From assembly GCA_030683705.1 (NCBI GenBank), contig JAUXPP010000050.1:1-44227 (forward strand): a stretch of DNA of 44,227 bases. The letters run 5' to 3'. How positions within the stretch are numbered: position 1 is the first letter of the stretch; every line of letters begins with the position of its first letter. Of this stretch, positions 15,277 through 23,905 are shown piece by piece. The notes beneath the pieces were generated by a model that saw nothing but the letters and a program-made list of their open reading frames with translations, searched no databases and was not told the DNA's origin. Made by a program: the position numbers and the translations under genes. This DNA is from Polaromonas sp. (GTDB lineage Bacteria > Pseudomonadota > Gammaproteobacteria > Burkholderiales > Burkholderiaceae_C).

Positions 15277-16080
15277 TCACACCGCAATTTTATCGAGCAC
15301 CCAGCCTGCCGCACACAAGCCGAAGGTCGCGGTCACGCTGACGACCGAGCCATAGCCGTGGCAATTGAGGCTGCCGTCGCTTTGTTCTTCATCAGGCGTC
15401 ACACACGCCAGCCCTTCGCCGGCATCCGCTGCGGCAACCGGCGCTGATGATGGCTGCATCACGGCCTCGCGGCTGAACACACAGGCCAGGCCGATCCTGC
15501 CCTTGCGGGCCGCGCCGTGCTCCTTGCGCAGGCGGTAGCGCAGCTGCGCCAGCAAGGGGTCGTGCGTGACCAGCGCGAGGTCGTCGATATCGACCTTGTG
15601 CGCATGGCGTTTGCCACCCGCCGCGCCCACACTGATCATGGGTGTTTTGCTCCGGATGGCCCACGCGGCCATCGCGGTTTTGGCCCGGACCTGGTCGCAG
15701 GCATCGATCACGGTCACGCGCTCGCCGTCCTGCCAGCCGGCAATCATCGGCCAGTTGGCGGGGTCGACAAATTCCTCGACACACTCGACCGCGCAGCCGG
15801 GGTGGATGTGCGCGATGCGCTCACGCATGGCCTGCACCTTGGCCTGCCCCAGCGTGTTGTCCAGCGCATGGATCTGCCGGTTGATGTTGGACTCGGCGAT
15901 GTGGTCCAGGTCAATCAGCGTGAGCTTTGCCACGCCGCTGCGCGCCAGCGCCTCCGCGGCCCAGGAACCAACGCCACCGAGCCCGACCACCACCACGTGG
16001 GCAGCGCGGATCTTTTGCGCGCCGGCAGCACCGTACAGGCGGGCCAGACCGCCGAAGCGCCGCTCCAGATCAGCGTCCAC
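15277..16080 (-). CDS. tcdA: tRNA threonylcarbamoyladenosine dehydratase TcdA
   Basis: An E1-like (ThiF/MoeB fold) enzyme that uses ATP to dehydrate t6A to cyclic ct6A at position 37 of tRNAs reading ANN codons. It has 267 residues (E. coli 268). The nucleotide-binding motif VVVVGLGGVGSWAAEALARS is near residue 30. DLDHIAESNINRQ and VIDACDQVRAK follow, and the C-terminus is typical (GLCAAGWVLDKI). Translation starts at the GTG at 16080, which shares one base with the stop of the YeeE-like gene (TAGTG); the longer upstream frame was rejected. It sits just upstream of tRNA-Lys(UUU), a tRNA class that carries t6A/ct6A. Confidence 0.93.
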   Translation of the reverse strand: MDADLERRFGGLARLYGAAGAQKIRAAHVVVVGLGGVGSWAAEALARSGVAKLTLIDLDHIAESNINRQIHALDNTLGQAKVQAMRERIAHIHPGCAVECVEEFVDPANWPMIAGWQDGERVTVIDACDQVRAKTAMAAWAIRSKTPMISVGAAGGKRHAHKVDIDDLALVTHDPLLAQLRYRLRKEHGAARKGRIGLACVFSREAVMQPSSAPVAAADAGEGLACVTPDEEQSDGSLNCHGYGSVVSVTATFGLCAAGWVLDKIAV

Positions 16081-17195
16081 TAGACGCTGCGCTCCAGCCG
16101 CCACACCTGGTAACGCACTCCCGCCACACAGCCCGCCAGGATGGCGCCCACCGCCACAAAACTCGTCGCACTCAGGGTCGAGATACCCGACAGGCCCTGG
16201 CCGATGGTGCAACCCATGGCGGTCACGCCGCCCACACCCATCAGCACGGCTCCCACCAGGTGGTTGCCGGTATCCTCGGCGTCACGGAAACCTTCCCAGC
16301 GGAAACTGCGGGACAGCAGCGAATACACGGCAGAACCGGCGACCACGCCGAACACCGAGACGATGCCAATCGTCAGCAGTTTGCTTTTGTCGCTGAAAAA
16401 CATCAGCCAGTCCACGGTGTAGGCCACCGGCGAGACAAAACTCAGCGCTTCCATGCGGCCCGAGTTGGTCGCCAGAAACGCCTCCTGCAGCGTGTCGGGG
16501 TGTTCCGCCACATACCCCAGGTGGCCGCTGACCCACCACATGGCTGCCACCACCGCGCCTATGCCCAGGCCGGCCAGCAGGTTGTCGAACCGGCGAAACT
16601 CCGCGCCCAGCAAGGCCCAGACGATCAGGCCGCCACCCAGCACGAGGGCGATGACCAGCCCGGCCAGCGCGGGCGAGACACCCGCAGCAGCACCGGCCCA
16701 GCTGGACAATGCCGCGTTGCTGGCGAAATCAATAGCCACGCTGTCCACGGTGGCGACACGCAGCACGGCGGTGATGCCCTTGAGCGTGGCAAACGCAGCA
16801 ACACCCATAACCAGAAACACCACCAGCGACTTGAGGTTGCCGCCGCCTATGCGCACCAGCGTCTTGCTGCCGCAGCCCGAGGCCAGCACCATGCCGAAAC
16901 CGAACAGGCCGCCGCCCACCAGGGCCGACAGCCAGATGAAGCGATTCGATGCATACAGCGTTTTGGTCGGGTCGATCAGCCCGGCAGCGGCCATGCCATA
17001 AAAGCCGATCATGGCCACGCCCATGGCCATGCCCCACATGCGCATGCGCGTCCAGTCACCCATGTTGATGATGTCGCTGACCGCGCCCATGGTGCAAAAA
17101 TGCGTGCGCTGTGCAATCGCGCCGAACAGCATGGAAAGAATAAAAGCCGCCCAGAGAACCTGGGTGGTAAGGGTGTCGAGCTGGGAGGTGTCCAT
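16080..17195 (-). CDS. YeeE/YedE-family sulfur-compound transporter (TsuA-like)
   Basis: A polytopic inner-membrane protein of 371 residues with about nine hydrophobic segments. Family members such as TsuA take up thiosulfate through conserved cysteines. Three cysteine motifs are seen: QRTHFCTMGA near residue 33, ASGCGSKTL near residue 107, and AMGCTIGQGLSG near residue 330. These match the substrate-relay cysteines of the family. Two DUF395-type halves are fused in one chain. Its stop overlaps the tcdA GTG start, so the two are translationally coupled. The actual substrate (thiosulfate, sulfite or another sulfur species) cannot be read from sequence. Confidence 0.87.
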   Translation of the reverse strand: MDTSQLDTLTTQVLWAAFILSMLFGAIAQRTHFCTMGAVSDIINMGDWTRMRMWGMAMGVAMIGFYGMAAAGLIDPTKTLYASNRFIWLSALVGGGLFGFGMVLASGCGSKTLVRIGGGNLKSLVVFLVMGVAAFATLKGITAVLRVATVDSVAIDFASNAALSSWAGAAAGVSPALAGLVIALVLGGGLIVWALLGAEFRRFDNLLAGLGIGAVVAAMWWVSGHLGYVAEHPDTLQEAFLATNSGRMEALSFVSPVAYTVDWLMFFSDKSKLLTIGIVSVFGVVAGSAVYSLLSRSFRWEGFRDAEDTGNHLVGAVLMGVGGVTAMGCTIGQGLSGISTLSATSFVAVGAILAGCVAGVRYQVWRLERSV

Positions 17196-17241
17196 TCCCT
17201 GATTTTAGGGGGTGAACCGGGCGTACGCGCCGCCTCCCGGC

Positions 17242-18003
17242 TTACTTCAGCTTGCTGAGCCTGTCCTTGGCCACTGCGGCTGCCTCCGACTGGGGATAGG
17301 CCTTGAGCAGGTCTTCCAGCGTCTTGCGAGCCCCCTTGATGTCCTTGAGCTCGACCTGGCAGTTGGCCACGGCCAGCACCGCCTCGGGCGCGCGAACGTG
17401 CTCCGTGTCGGTCGCGACCAGGGTGCGGAAATTGGTGATGGCATCGCGGTAGTTGCGCAAGGCGTACTGCGCATTGCCCAGCCAGAACAGGGCCGGGGCC
17501 TTGTAGCCGCTTTGTGGATAACGTTTGAGGAAATTGCTGAAGGCAGTTTGCGCCGGTCCAAACTCGCCCTTGCGCATCACCGCCAGCGCGGCCTCGAACT
17601 CCTGCTTTTCTGCAGGATCCGCGACAAATTCCCTGCCGTCAACGGTAACCTTGGAAGGTTCGAACTTGCTCAGCCTGTCGTCCAGGCCCTGCGACAGGTC
17701 TTTCTGCCGCCGCTGAACCTCGGACAACTCGCGCGTCATCTGTTCGCCCTGCCCGCGCATTTGCGCCAGTTCGCTGCGCAGGGTATCGATCTGGCCGGAC
17801 AACTCCAGCAGGCTGCGCCGCAGTTGTGCATTGTCCTCGGTGGCCTTGCGCAAGTCCTCGGCGGTCCGCTGCTGGGACAGGTCCAGCCGCTGCCGCATCT
17901 CGAGGATCGCCTTGCGGGCCTCGTCATCCTCGAACAGGCCGGCGTGCGCGTTGAACGCCACCACACAAGCCAGTGCGGTCAGGGCAATCCGGAAGTTCTT
18001 CAA
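17242..18003 (-). CDS. cpoB: Tol-Pal system protein CpoB (YbgF)
   Basis: A periplasmic protein that coordinates outer-membrane constriction with peptidoglycan synthesis at division. The 253 residues start with a signal peptide (MKNFRIALTALACVVAFNAHA). A coiled coil follows (about 25-110, rich in Gln, Leu and Arg), then TPR repeats from about residue 130 (AALAVMRKGEFGPAQTAFSN, APALFWLGNAQYALRNYRDA). It lies 15 bp after pal in a tolB-pal-cpoB unit. Confidence 0.94.
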   Translation of the reverse strand: MKNFRIALTALACVVAFNAHAGLFEDDEARKAILEMRQRLDLSQQRTAEDLRKATEDNAQLRRSLLELSGQIDTLRSELAQMRGQGEQMTRELSEVQRRQKDLSQGLDDRLSKFEPSKVTVDGREFVADPAEKQEFEAALAVMRKGEFGPAQTAFSNFLKRYPQSGYKAPALFWLGNAQYALRNYRDAITNFRTLVATDTEHVRAPEAVLAVANCQVELKDIKGARKTLEDLLKAYPQSEAAAVAKDRLSKLK

Positions 18004-18018
18004 GATCAGGACCCCGGC

Positions 18019-18561
18019 TTAGCGGTAGTTGAATTCGGCGCGGCGGTTCTTGGCGTAGGACTCCTCGTCCATGCCTGTCGCAGCAGGTTTTTCCTCACCG
18101 AAACTGACCGCCTCGACTTGCGCATCGGTGGCGCCGAGCAAGCCCAGTGCGCGACGCACGGCTTCGGCACGTTTCTGGCCCAGCGCCAGGTTGTACTCAC
18201 GGCCGCCACGCTCATCGGTGTTGCCTTCGATCACCAGCTTGCGGGTCTTGTTGGCGCTCAGGAAGCGCGCATGGGCTTCGACGGTGGCCTGGGCTTCGGG
18301 CTTGATCACAAAGCTGTCGTAATCAAAATAGATCACGCGTGCGGCACCGGGCGGGCCTGCGAGCGAGGGATCGGTCGCGCCGATCAGCACGGGTTCGACA
18401 GCGCGACCGGTCACGCCCGAAGCGTCGCCTGTGCCGCTCTGGCCGGTCGCAACCGGCGCCCGGTTTTCGACCGGCACCTCGTTGAGTTTGACGCCGGAAC
18501 TGCAGCCAACGATGGCGGCAGTCAGGGTGATGATGGCAGTGAGGGTGAGGATACGTTTCAT
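18019..18561 (-). CDS. pal: Peptidoglycan-associated lipoprotein Pal
   Basis: An outer-membrane lipoprotein that binds peptidoglycan and TolB. The 180 residues carry a lipoprotein signal ending IVGC, with C20 as the lipidated cysteine. A Pro-rich linker leads to an OmpA-like domain with YFDYDSFVIKPEAQATVEAH and IEGNTDERGGREYNLALGQK, which holds the Asp and Arg that contact diaminopimelate. It is 50 bp downstream of tolB. Confidence 0.97.
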   Translation of the reverse strand: MKRILTLTAIITLTAAIVGCSSGVKLNEVPVENRAPVATGQSGTGDASGVTGRAVEPVLIGATDPSLAGPPGAARVIYFDYDSFVIKPEAQATVEAHARFLSANKTRKLVIEGNTDERGGREYNLALGQKRAEAVRRALGLLGATDAQVEAVSFGEEKPAATGMDEESYAKNRRAEFNYR

Positions 18562-18611
18562 GATGACCTTGGCTAAGAATGAAAAAGAAAAGACGGATCA
18601 GGACCGCTGGC

Positions 18612-19934
18612 TTACCTCTGGAAAGGTCCCCAGTCGGGTTCGCGTATGTCTCCGGATGACCCGGTCAGGCGGGCCTTGATTTTTCCGTCCAGCGTGGTGG
18701 TCAGCAGGGCTTCGCGGCCTTGCTGCTGCGTGGCGTAAACGATGAGACGGCTGTTCGGCGCAAAACTCGGGCTTTCGTCGCCGTTGGTGTCGGTGATGGC
18801 CACGGCAGTTCCCTTGCCAAGCTCCATCACATGCAGTTTAAAAGCGCCACCTATGCGTGAAATATAGGCCAGCCAGCGGCCGTCCGGGCTGATGGCGGGC
18901 GATATGTTGTAACTCCCGGTAAAGGTGACGCGTTCCACATTGCCGCCCGTGGCACCCATGCGGTAAATCTGCGGCGAACCACCCCTGTCACTGACGAAAT
19001 AGATGAAACGACCGTCGGGAGAAAACGCCGGTTCGGTATCGATGCTGGCGGACTGCGTGAGGCGACGCGGCTCGCCGCCGGCAGCGGCAATGGCATAGAG
19101 TTGCGAGCCCCCGTCGCGGCTCAGCGTGGCGACCAGCTGGTTGCCATCGGGCGACCAGGCCGGTGCGCTGTTGGAGCCGCGGAAGTTGGCCAGCAGGCGG
19201 CGGCGTCCGGAAGCCACGTCGTGGGCATAAATCACCGGCTTGCGCGACTCGAAGGACACATAGGCCAGTTGCGAGCCGTTGGGCGACCAGGCCGGCGAAA
19301 TAATCGGCTCCGGGCTGGCCAGCGCCGATTGCGCGCCCTCCCCGTCGGAGTCGGCCACCCACAGGTTGTAACGCGTGCCAGCCTTGGTGACATAGGCAAT
19401 GCGGGTGGAGAACACCCCCTTGTCGCCGGTCAGTTTTTCATACACAAAGTCGGCAATGCGGTGCGCCGACAGGCGCAAATCAGCCTGGGGCACCACATAA
19501 CTCTGACCGCCCATGTCCTGCCCGCGCACCACGTCCCAAAGGCGGCAGCGCACGTCGTAACGGCCGTCGGCCAGGCGCGTGATGCTGCCGGTCAGCAGCG
19601 AGTCGGCAGCACGCTGGCGCCACAGCGCCAGGTCCGGTCGCGAACTTTCATCGAGCGGGCTGCCGCTGGCATCCACCGCTCGAAACTGGCCGCTTCTTTC
19701 CAGGTCGGCCTGCACGATCGCCGCGATTTTTTGCGGAGCCTGCGCATCGCCGCGGAACGCCGCAATGGCGATAGGCAACTGGGTCAGGCCCACGCCGGAC
19801 ACCTCGACACGGAACTGGGCCCAGGACGCCGGCAACATGGCCAGGGCGCCCAGACCGGTCAGGCCTGCGATCAGGCTGCGCCGTCCGCCAGCGCAAGAGG
19901 CAGTCGGGGAACTATCAGGTTTTTTTGGGTGCAT
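18612..19934 (-). CDS. tolB: Tol-Pal system protein TolB
   Basis: A periplasmic beta-propeller protein that links Pal and TolA. Of 440 residues, an N-terminal signal region (RRSLIAGLTGLGALAMLPASWA) is followed by the TolB N-domain. Five or six propeller repeats follow, each with a SPAWSPNGSQLAYVS-type strand. The twin arginine before the hydrophobic stretch is unusual and could allow Tat export. The ATG at 19934 lies inside the 3' end of the upstream transferase gene (20-bp overlap including a run of seven A). No other start is available before the signal peptide. No tolQ, tolR or tolA lies upstream. Confidence 0.95.
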   Translation of the reverse strand: MHPKKPDSSPTASCAGGRRSLIAGLTGLGALAMLPASWAQFRVEVSGVGLTQLPIAIAAFRGDAQAPQKIAAIVQADLERSGQFRAVDASGSPLDESSRPDLALWRQRAADSLLTGSITRLADGRYDVRCRLWDVVRGQDMGGQSYVVPQADLRLSAHRIADFVYEKLTGDKGVFSTRIAYVTKAGTRYNLWVADSDGEGAQSALASPEPIISPAWSPNGSQLAYVSFESRKPVIYAHDVASGRRRLLANFRGSNSAPAWSPDGNQLVATLSRDGGSQLYAIAAAGGEPRRLTQSASIDTEPAFSPDGRFIYFVSDRGGSPQIYRMGATGGNVERVTFTGSYNISPAISPDGRWLAYISRIGGAFKLHVMELGKGTAVAITDTNGDESPSFAPNSRLIVYATQQQGREALLTTTLDGKIKARLTGSSGDIREPDWGPFQR

Positions 19935-20679
19935 TTTGCTGGTTCAGACAATACAGGGTGAAATATTTGCCGAAGGCGGCCTGGGCCTGCATGGCACAGA
20001 CGGCGAAGCCCATGCTGCCGTCGAGGATGCCAAGGCGAAAGATATAACTTTTCAGGAAGGCCATCAGGCCTGATGTTACCGCCCGCGGCATGGAGCTGGT
20101 CCTGCCACGGGCATGGGCCTGCTGCGCCCAGGCCAGGCTGTACTGCTCCAGCTTGCGCCAGTAATGCGCCGGTGTCGGGTAACTGTAATGCAGCAGGCGG
20201 GACCTCAGGCGGACCAGGGCCCCGGAATTGAGAATGACACGTTCGTGCACCAGGTCGTCGCTGAAACGGGCCTGGCCGCGCCGGAACAGGCGCAATACGT
20301 AGTCCGGGGTCCAGCCGCAATGATGAATCCACCGTCCGCAAAACTGAGTGAGGCGCGGGATTTCGAAGGCATCGGCTGCGCGGTTTTGCATGGCCCTTTG
20401 AATCTCCAGGGCCAGTTCCGGTGTGACACGTTCGTCGGCATCGATGGAAAGCACCCAGTCGTGCCGGGCCAGGCCCAGGGCCCGGTTTTTCTGCGGTCCA
20501 AAACCCGGCCAGTCCGGTGTCGACGTGACCTCCGCGCCGAAAGCCTCGGCAATCACGCGCGTGGCGTCCGTGCTGGCGTTGTCAACCACGACCCATTGGT
20601 CTGCAAATCGGACGGATTCCAGGCAAGCCTGCAAATTGGCCTCTTCGTTTTTGGTGATGATGATGACGGAAAGGCTCAT
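19915..20679 (-). CDS. Family 2 glycosyltransferase, WaaE/KdtX-like
   Basis: A cytoplasmic GT-A sugar transferase, probably for the lipopolysaccharide core. With the ATG at 20679 (MSLSVIIITKNEEANLQACL) it has 254 residues, like the WaaE beta-glucosyltransferases of about 250. Motifs are VVVDNASTDAT, DWVLSIDADERVTPEL (the metal-binding DxD-type site) and HERVILN. An upstream in-frame extension starting at 20721 was rejected because the family N-terminus is MSLSV. Its 3' end overlaps the tolB start by 20 bp. It diverges from the O-antigen ligase gene. Confidence 0.9.
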   Translation of the reverse strand: MSLSVIIITKNEEANLQACLESVRFADQWVVVDNASTDATRVIAEAFGAEVTSTPDWPGFGPQKNRALGLARHDWVLSIDADERVTPELALEIQRAMQNRAADAFEIPRLTQFCGRWIHHCGWTPDYVLRLFRRGQARFSDDLVHERVILNSGALVRLRSRLLHYSYPTPAHYWRKLEQYSLAWAQQAHARGRTSSMPRAVTSGLMAFLKSYIFRLGILDGSMGFAVCAMQAQAAFGKYFTLYCLNQQNAPKKT

Positions 20680-20840
20680 GGTGCGAGTGTGTTGAGGTTT
20701 CCAACCAGCCGCTGCCATCAACCTGCCTGATCAAGCTGGTGATTGTGGGCGCTGTTGGAGGCATGACTTGTAGGAATTGGCCGTCAATTGTTCCACGATA
20801 ATGCAGGCCCGCCCTCTTCACAGCTCCCAGCGCGGCACGC

Positions 20841-22097
20841 ATGCCAAAAATCACCATTCCCGCATTTTCCTTTCGCCTGGTGGTGGTCGGCCTGATGGCG
20901 GTCTCGGTGGGGCTCCCGATGGCCATCATCAGCCTGTCCAAGGCGCTCGTGCTCCTGTTCGTGGTGGGCATCGCATTCTGCCTGTTTCGTGAGCGCAGCC
21001 CCCTGGCGCCATTGACGGCAACGGCCACGCCCGCAGCCATTGCCATCGCACTGGTGGCCATGGCCCTGAGCGTCAGCTGGTCGGAAGCCCCTGTGGCGCA
21101 GGCCTGGGGCGCCTGGGCCAAACACGCCAAGCTGTTGCTGATTCCACTGCTGCTGCTGCTGATCCGCAGCGAACGGGAGGCGCGCATAGCCCTCCTGTGC
21201 TTCGTGGCCGCGCAGACGGCGTTGCTGCTGGGTTCGTGGCTGCTGTGGGCCGGGGTGCCCGTCCCCTGGGCCACGTCCAACCGGGCGCTCGTCGAGTACG
21301 CGGTTTTTTCAAGCCGTCTGGATCAACCCATCATGAGCGGCGTCACGGCGGCGATCTGCTGGCATCTGCGGCAGTTCGCGCCCGGCCGCTGGGGACGCAC
21401 TGCCGCCGTGGCGGTGATGGTCATGGCGCTGGTCAACGTCATTTTTGTGATGAACGGCCGCACCGGCCATCTGGTGGCCATCGCGCTGATATCGCTGGCC
21501 CTGATGTGGGAGCTACCCAAACCTTATCGCGTATTCGCTGGCGCCATGCCTGTTCTGGTCCTGCTTGCGGTATGGCTGGGCTCGGCCACGGTGCGTGAGC
21601 GGATGGACGCAGCCGTCCAGGAGCTCGATTCGTACACTAAGATCGGCAGCACCGACTCATCCTCGGGGGAGCGACTCAATTACTGGCGCCGCTCCGTCGA
21701 ATCCATCCTGCAGCACCCTGTCGCCGGAGCGGGGGTGGGCAGCTGGAATTCGGAATACCAACGACTGGACCAAGGCAGAGGACCTTTGAATGCTCAAAAC
21801 GTGCGCAATCCCCACCAGGAGTTCCTGCTGTGGGGCGTGGAAGCCGGCATGATCGGCCTGGCGCTGCTGTGCAACGTGCTGCTCGCCGTCTGGCGTGACA
21901 CGCGCCGCATGACCGTCCCGGCCGTGCGGGCGGCGCAGTCGGTGCTGGCCGCGCTGGTGGTCGCCTGCATGTTCAATTCGAGCCTGTTCGATGCCACCAT
22001 AGGCGATTTTTTCTGCGTTGTGCTGGCGCTGGTGCTGGCCTTCGGGTGGCACGCGCGCGCGCCGTCGGCAACCGCCCTCCGTGAGGCCACCGCTTGA
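20841..22097 (+). CDS. O-antigen ligase family protein (WaaL/Wzy_C)
   Basis: A polytopic inner-membrane protein (418 residues, about 11 hydrophobic segments) that probably transfers O-antigen or another glycan from undecaprenyl diphosphate to lipid A-core. The signature periplasmic loop is present: SGERLNYWRRSVESILQHPV, then GAGVGSW and NPHQEFLLWGVEAG with the conserved His. A GATAAT box at 20797-20802 could be the -10 of its promoter. The stop overlaps the msbA TTG start. A polymerase of the same superfamily is the alternative. Confidence 0.87.
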   Translation: MPKITIPAFSFRLVVVGLMAVSVGLPMAIISLSKALVLLFVVGIAFCLFRERSPLAPLTATATPAAIAIALVAMALSVSWSEAPVAQAWGAWAKHAKLLLIPLLLLLIRSEREARIALLCFVAAQTALLLGSWLLWAGVPVPWATSNRALVEYAVFSSRLDQPIMSGVTAAICWHLRQFAPGRWGRTAAVAVMVMALVNVIFVMNGRTGHLVAIALISLALMWELPKPYRVFAGAMPVLVLLAVWLGSATVRERMDAAVQELDSYTKIGSTDSSSGERLNYWRRSVESILQHPVAGAGVGSWNSEYQRLDQGRGPLNAQNVRNPHQEFLLWGVEAGMIGLALLCNVLLAVWRDTRRMTVPAVRAAQSVLAALVVACMFNSSLFDATIGDFFCVVLALVLAFGWHARAPSATALREATA

Positions 22098-23905
22098 GCA
22101 CCCCCGAAACACCTGCAGACGCCACGCCTGCCGGCCTCGCCCCGCCACCGATCGGCCAGCGCCTGCGCCGCATCTGGCCGTATTTCAACCAGTCCCCGAG
22201 TGCCTGGGCGATTGCCATCGGCGCCACCGTGGTCGCCTCCGCGACCGAGCCGCTGGTGCCCGCCCTGTTGCAGCCCTTGCTGGACAAGGGATTCCAGAAG
22301 GGCGGCATCGACCTGTGGGTGATTCCGGTATCCCTGATCCTGCTGTTCGGCGTGCGTGGTTTTGCCGGTTTTGTGGCGCAGATTGCCCTGGCCAAGGTGA
22401 CGAACCTGGGCTTGCTGGAGCTGCGCAAGGCCATGTTCGGCAAGCTGCTGTCGGCGCGGCTGGACCTGTTCTCCAGCCAGTCGGCCAGCGCCCTGGCCAA
22501 CACTGTGGTGTACGAGGTGCAAAACGGTTCGTCCATGCTGGTCAACTCGGTCATGGGCCTGACACGCGACACCCTGACCCTGCTGGCGCTGTCGAGTTAT
22601 TTGCTCTACCTGAACTGGAAGCTGACCCTGATCGTGGCGCTGCTGATCCCGGCCGTGGCCTGGGTCATGCGTGTGTTGTCCAGCCGCCTGTACAAGCTCA
22701 CCAAGGCCAGCCAGAGTGCCACAGACTCCCTGGCCTATGTGGTCGAGGAAAACGTGCTGGCACACCGCGACATCCGCCTGCACGCGGCGCAGGGTGGCCA
22801 GGCAGGACGTTTTGCACAGCTCAGCGATGCCTTGCGTCGCTTGTCCATGAAATCCACCGCCGCATCGGCCGCCATGACGCCCGCCACGCAGATGCTGGCA
22901 GCCGTGGCGCTGTCCGCGGTGATTTCGGTGGCGCTGATGCAAAGCGCGACCGACGGCACCTCGGTCGGTTCCTTTGTGGCTTTTGTGACGGCCATGTTGA
23001 TGCTGGTCGCCCCCATCAAGCACCTGTCCGAGGTTGCCAGCCCGATCACGCGCGGGCTGGCGGCACTCGAGCGGGGCCTGGACCTGATGGAGAAAACCCC
23101 GGATGAGCAAGGCGGCCGCTTTTCCAAAGTCCGCGCCGAAGGGCACATCCGCTTCATCAATACCCGCGTGGCCTACGGGAACGACGGCGCGACCGCGGTG
23201 GACGCGGTCAACCTGACCATCCATCCCGGCGAAACGGTGGCGCTGGTAGGCGCGTCCGGTGCCGGCAAAACCACCCTGGTCAACCTGTTGCCGCGTTTCA
23301 TCGAACCCACCTCCGGCAGCATCGAACTTGATGGCCATGAACTGCGCGACTGGCAGATGGATGCGCTGCGCAACCAGTTTGCCCTAGTCAGCCAGCACGT
23401 GGTGATGCTCAACGACAGCATTGCAGCGAACGTGACGCTGGGCGCGGATCTGGACCGCGAGCGCGTGCAGCGCTGCCTGCAGGCCGCCAATCTCGGGCGT
23501 TTTGTGGCCGACCTGCCGCAAGGCATGGACACCCTGGCCGGCCACAATGCCACGCAACTCTCCGGTGGCCAGCGCCAGCGCCTGGCGATTGCCCGCGCCC
23601 TGTACAAGGATGCGCCGGTGCTGATCCTCGACGAAGCCACCTCGGCGCTGGACACGGAATCCGAACGCGCGGTGCAGGAAGCGCTGCAGCGCCTGATGCG
23701 CGACCGCACGACCCTGGTTATTGCCCACCGCCTGTCCACGGTGCAGCATGCCAGCCGGATTGTGGTCATGGATGCCGGCCGCATTGTGGAGACTGGTACC
23801 CACACCGAGCTGATCGCCCGCGACGGCCCGTACGCGCGGCTGTACCGCCTGGGCCTGTACGATTCCGATCTTTCGCAAAGCGCACCCTCCGTGCAACTCT
23901 CATGA
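22094..23905 (+). CDS. msbA: Lipid A export ABC transporter MsbA
   Basis: A homodimeric exporter that flips lipid A-core across the inner membrane. The 603 residues comprise a six-helix membrane domain (about 30-320) and one ATPase domain. The latter has Walker A GASGAGKTT, signature LSGGQRQRLAIARAL, Walker B VLILDEATSALD and the switch His in VIAHRLST. The start is a TTG at 22094 (TTGA overlap with the preceding stop); no ATG is nearby. Its place between an O-antigen ligase and a transferase supports MsbA over other half-size exporters. Confidence 0.9.
   Translation: MSTPETPADATPAGLAPPPIGQRLRRIWPYFNQSPSAWAIAIGATVVASATEPLVPALLQPLLDKGFQKGGIDLWVIPVSLILLFGVRGFAGFVAQIALAKVTNLGLLELRKAMFGKLLSARLDLFSSQSASALANTVVYEVQNGSSMLVNSVMGLTRDTLTLLALSSYLLYLNWKLTLIVALLIPAVAWVMRVLSSRLYKLTKASQSATDSLAYVVEENVLAHRDIRLHAAQGGQAGRFAQLSDALRRLSMKSTAASAAMTPATQMLAAVALSAVISVALMQSATDGTSVGSFVAFVTAMLMLVAPIKHLSEVASPITRGLAALERGLDLMEKTPDEQGGRFSKVRAEGHIRFINTRVAYGNDGATAVDAVNLTIHPGETVALVGASGAGKTTLVNLLPRFIEPTSGSIELDGHELRDWQMDALRNQFALVSQHVVMLNDSIAANVTLGADLDRERVQRCLQAANLGRFVADLPQGMDTLAGHNATQLSGGQRQRLAIARALYKDAPVLILDEATSALDTESERAVQEALQRLMRDRTTLVIAHRLSTVQHASRIVVMDAGRIVETGTHTELIARDGPYARLYRLGLYDSDLSQSAPSVQLS

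Noticed and set aside
17196..17241. Terminator between cpoB and the YeeE-like gene
   Set aside because: Only weak GC-rich pairing without a T run; the genes may be cotranscribed.
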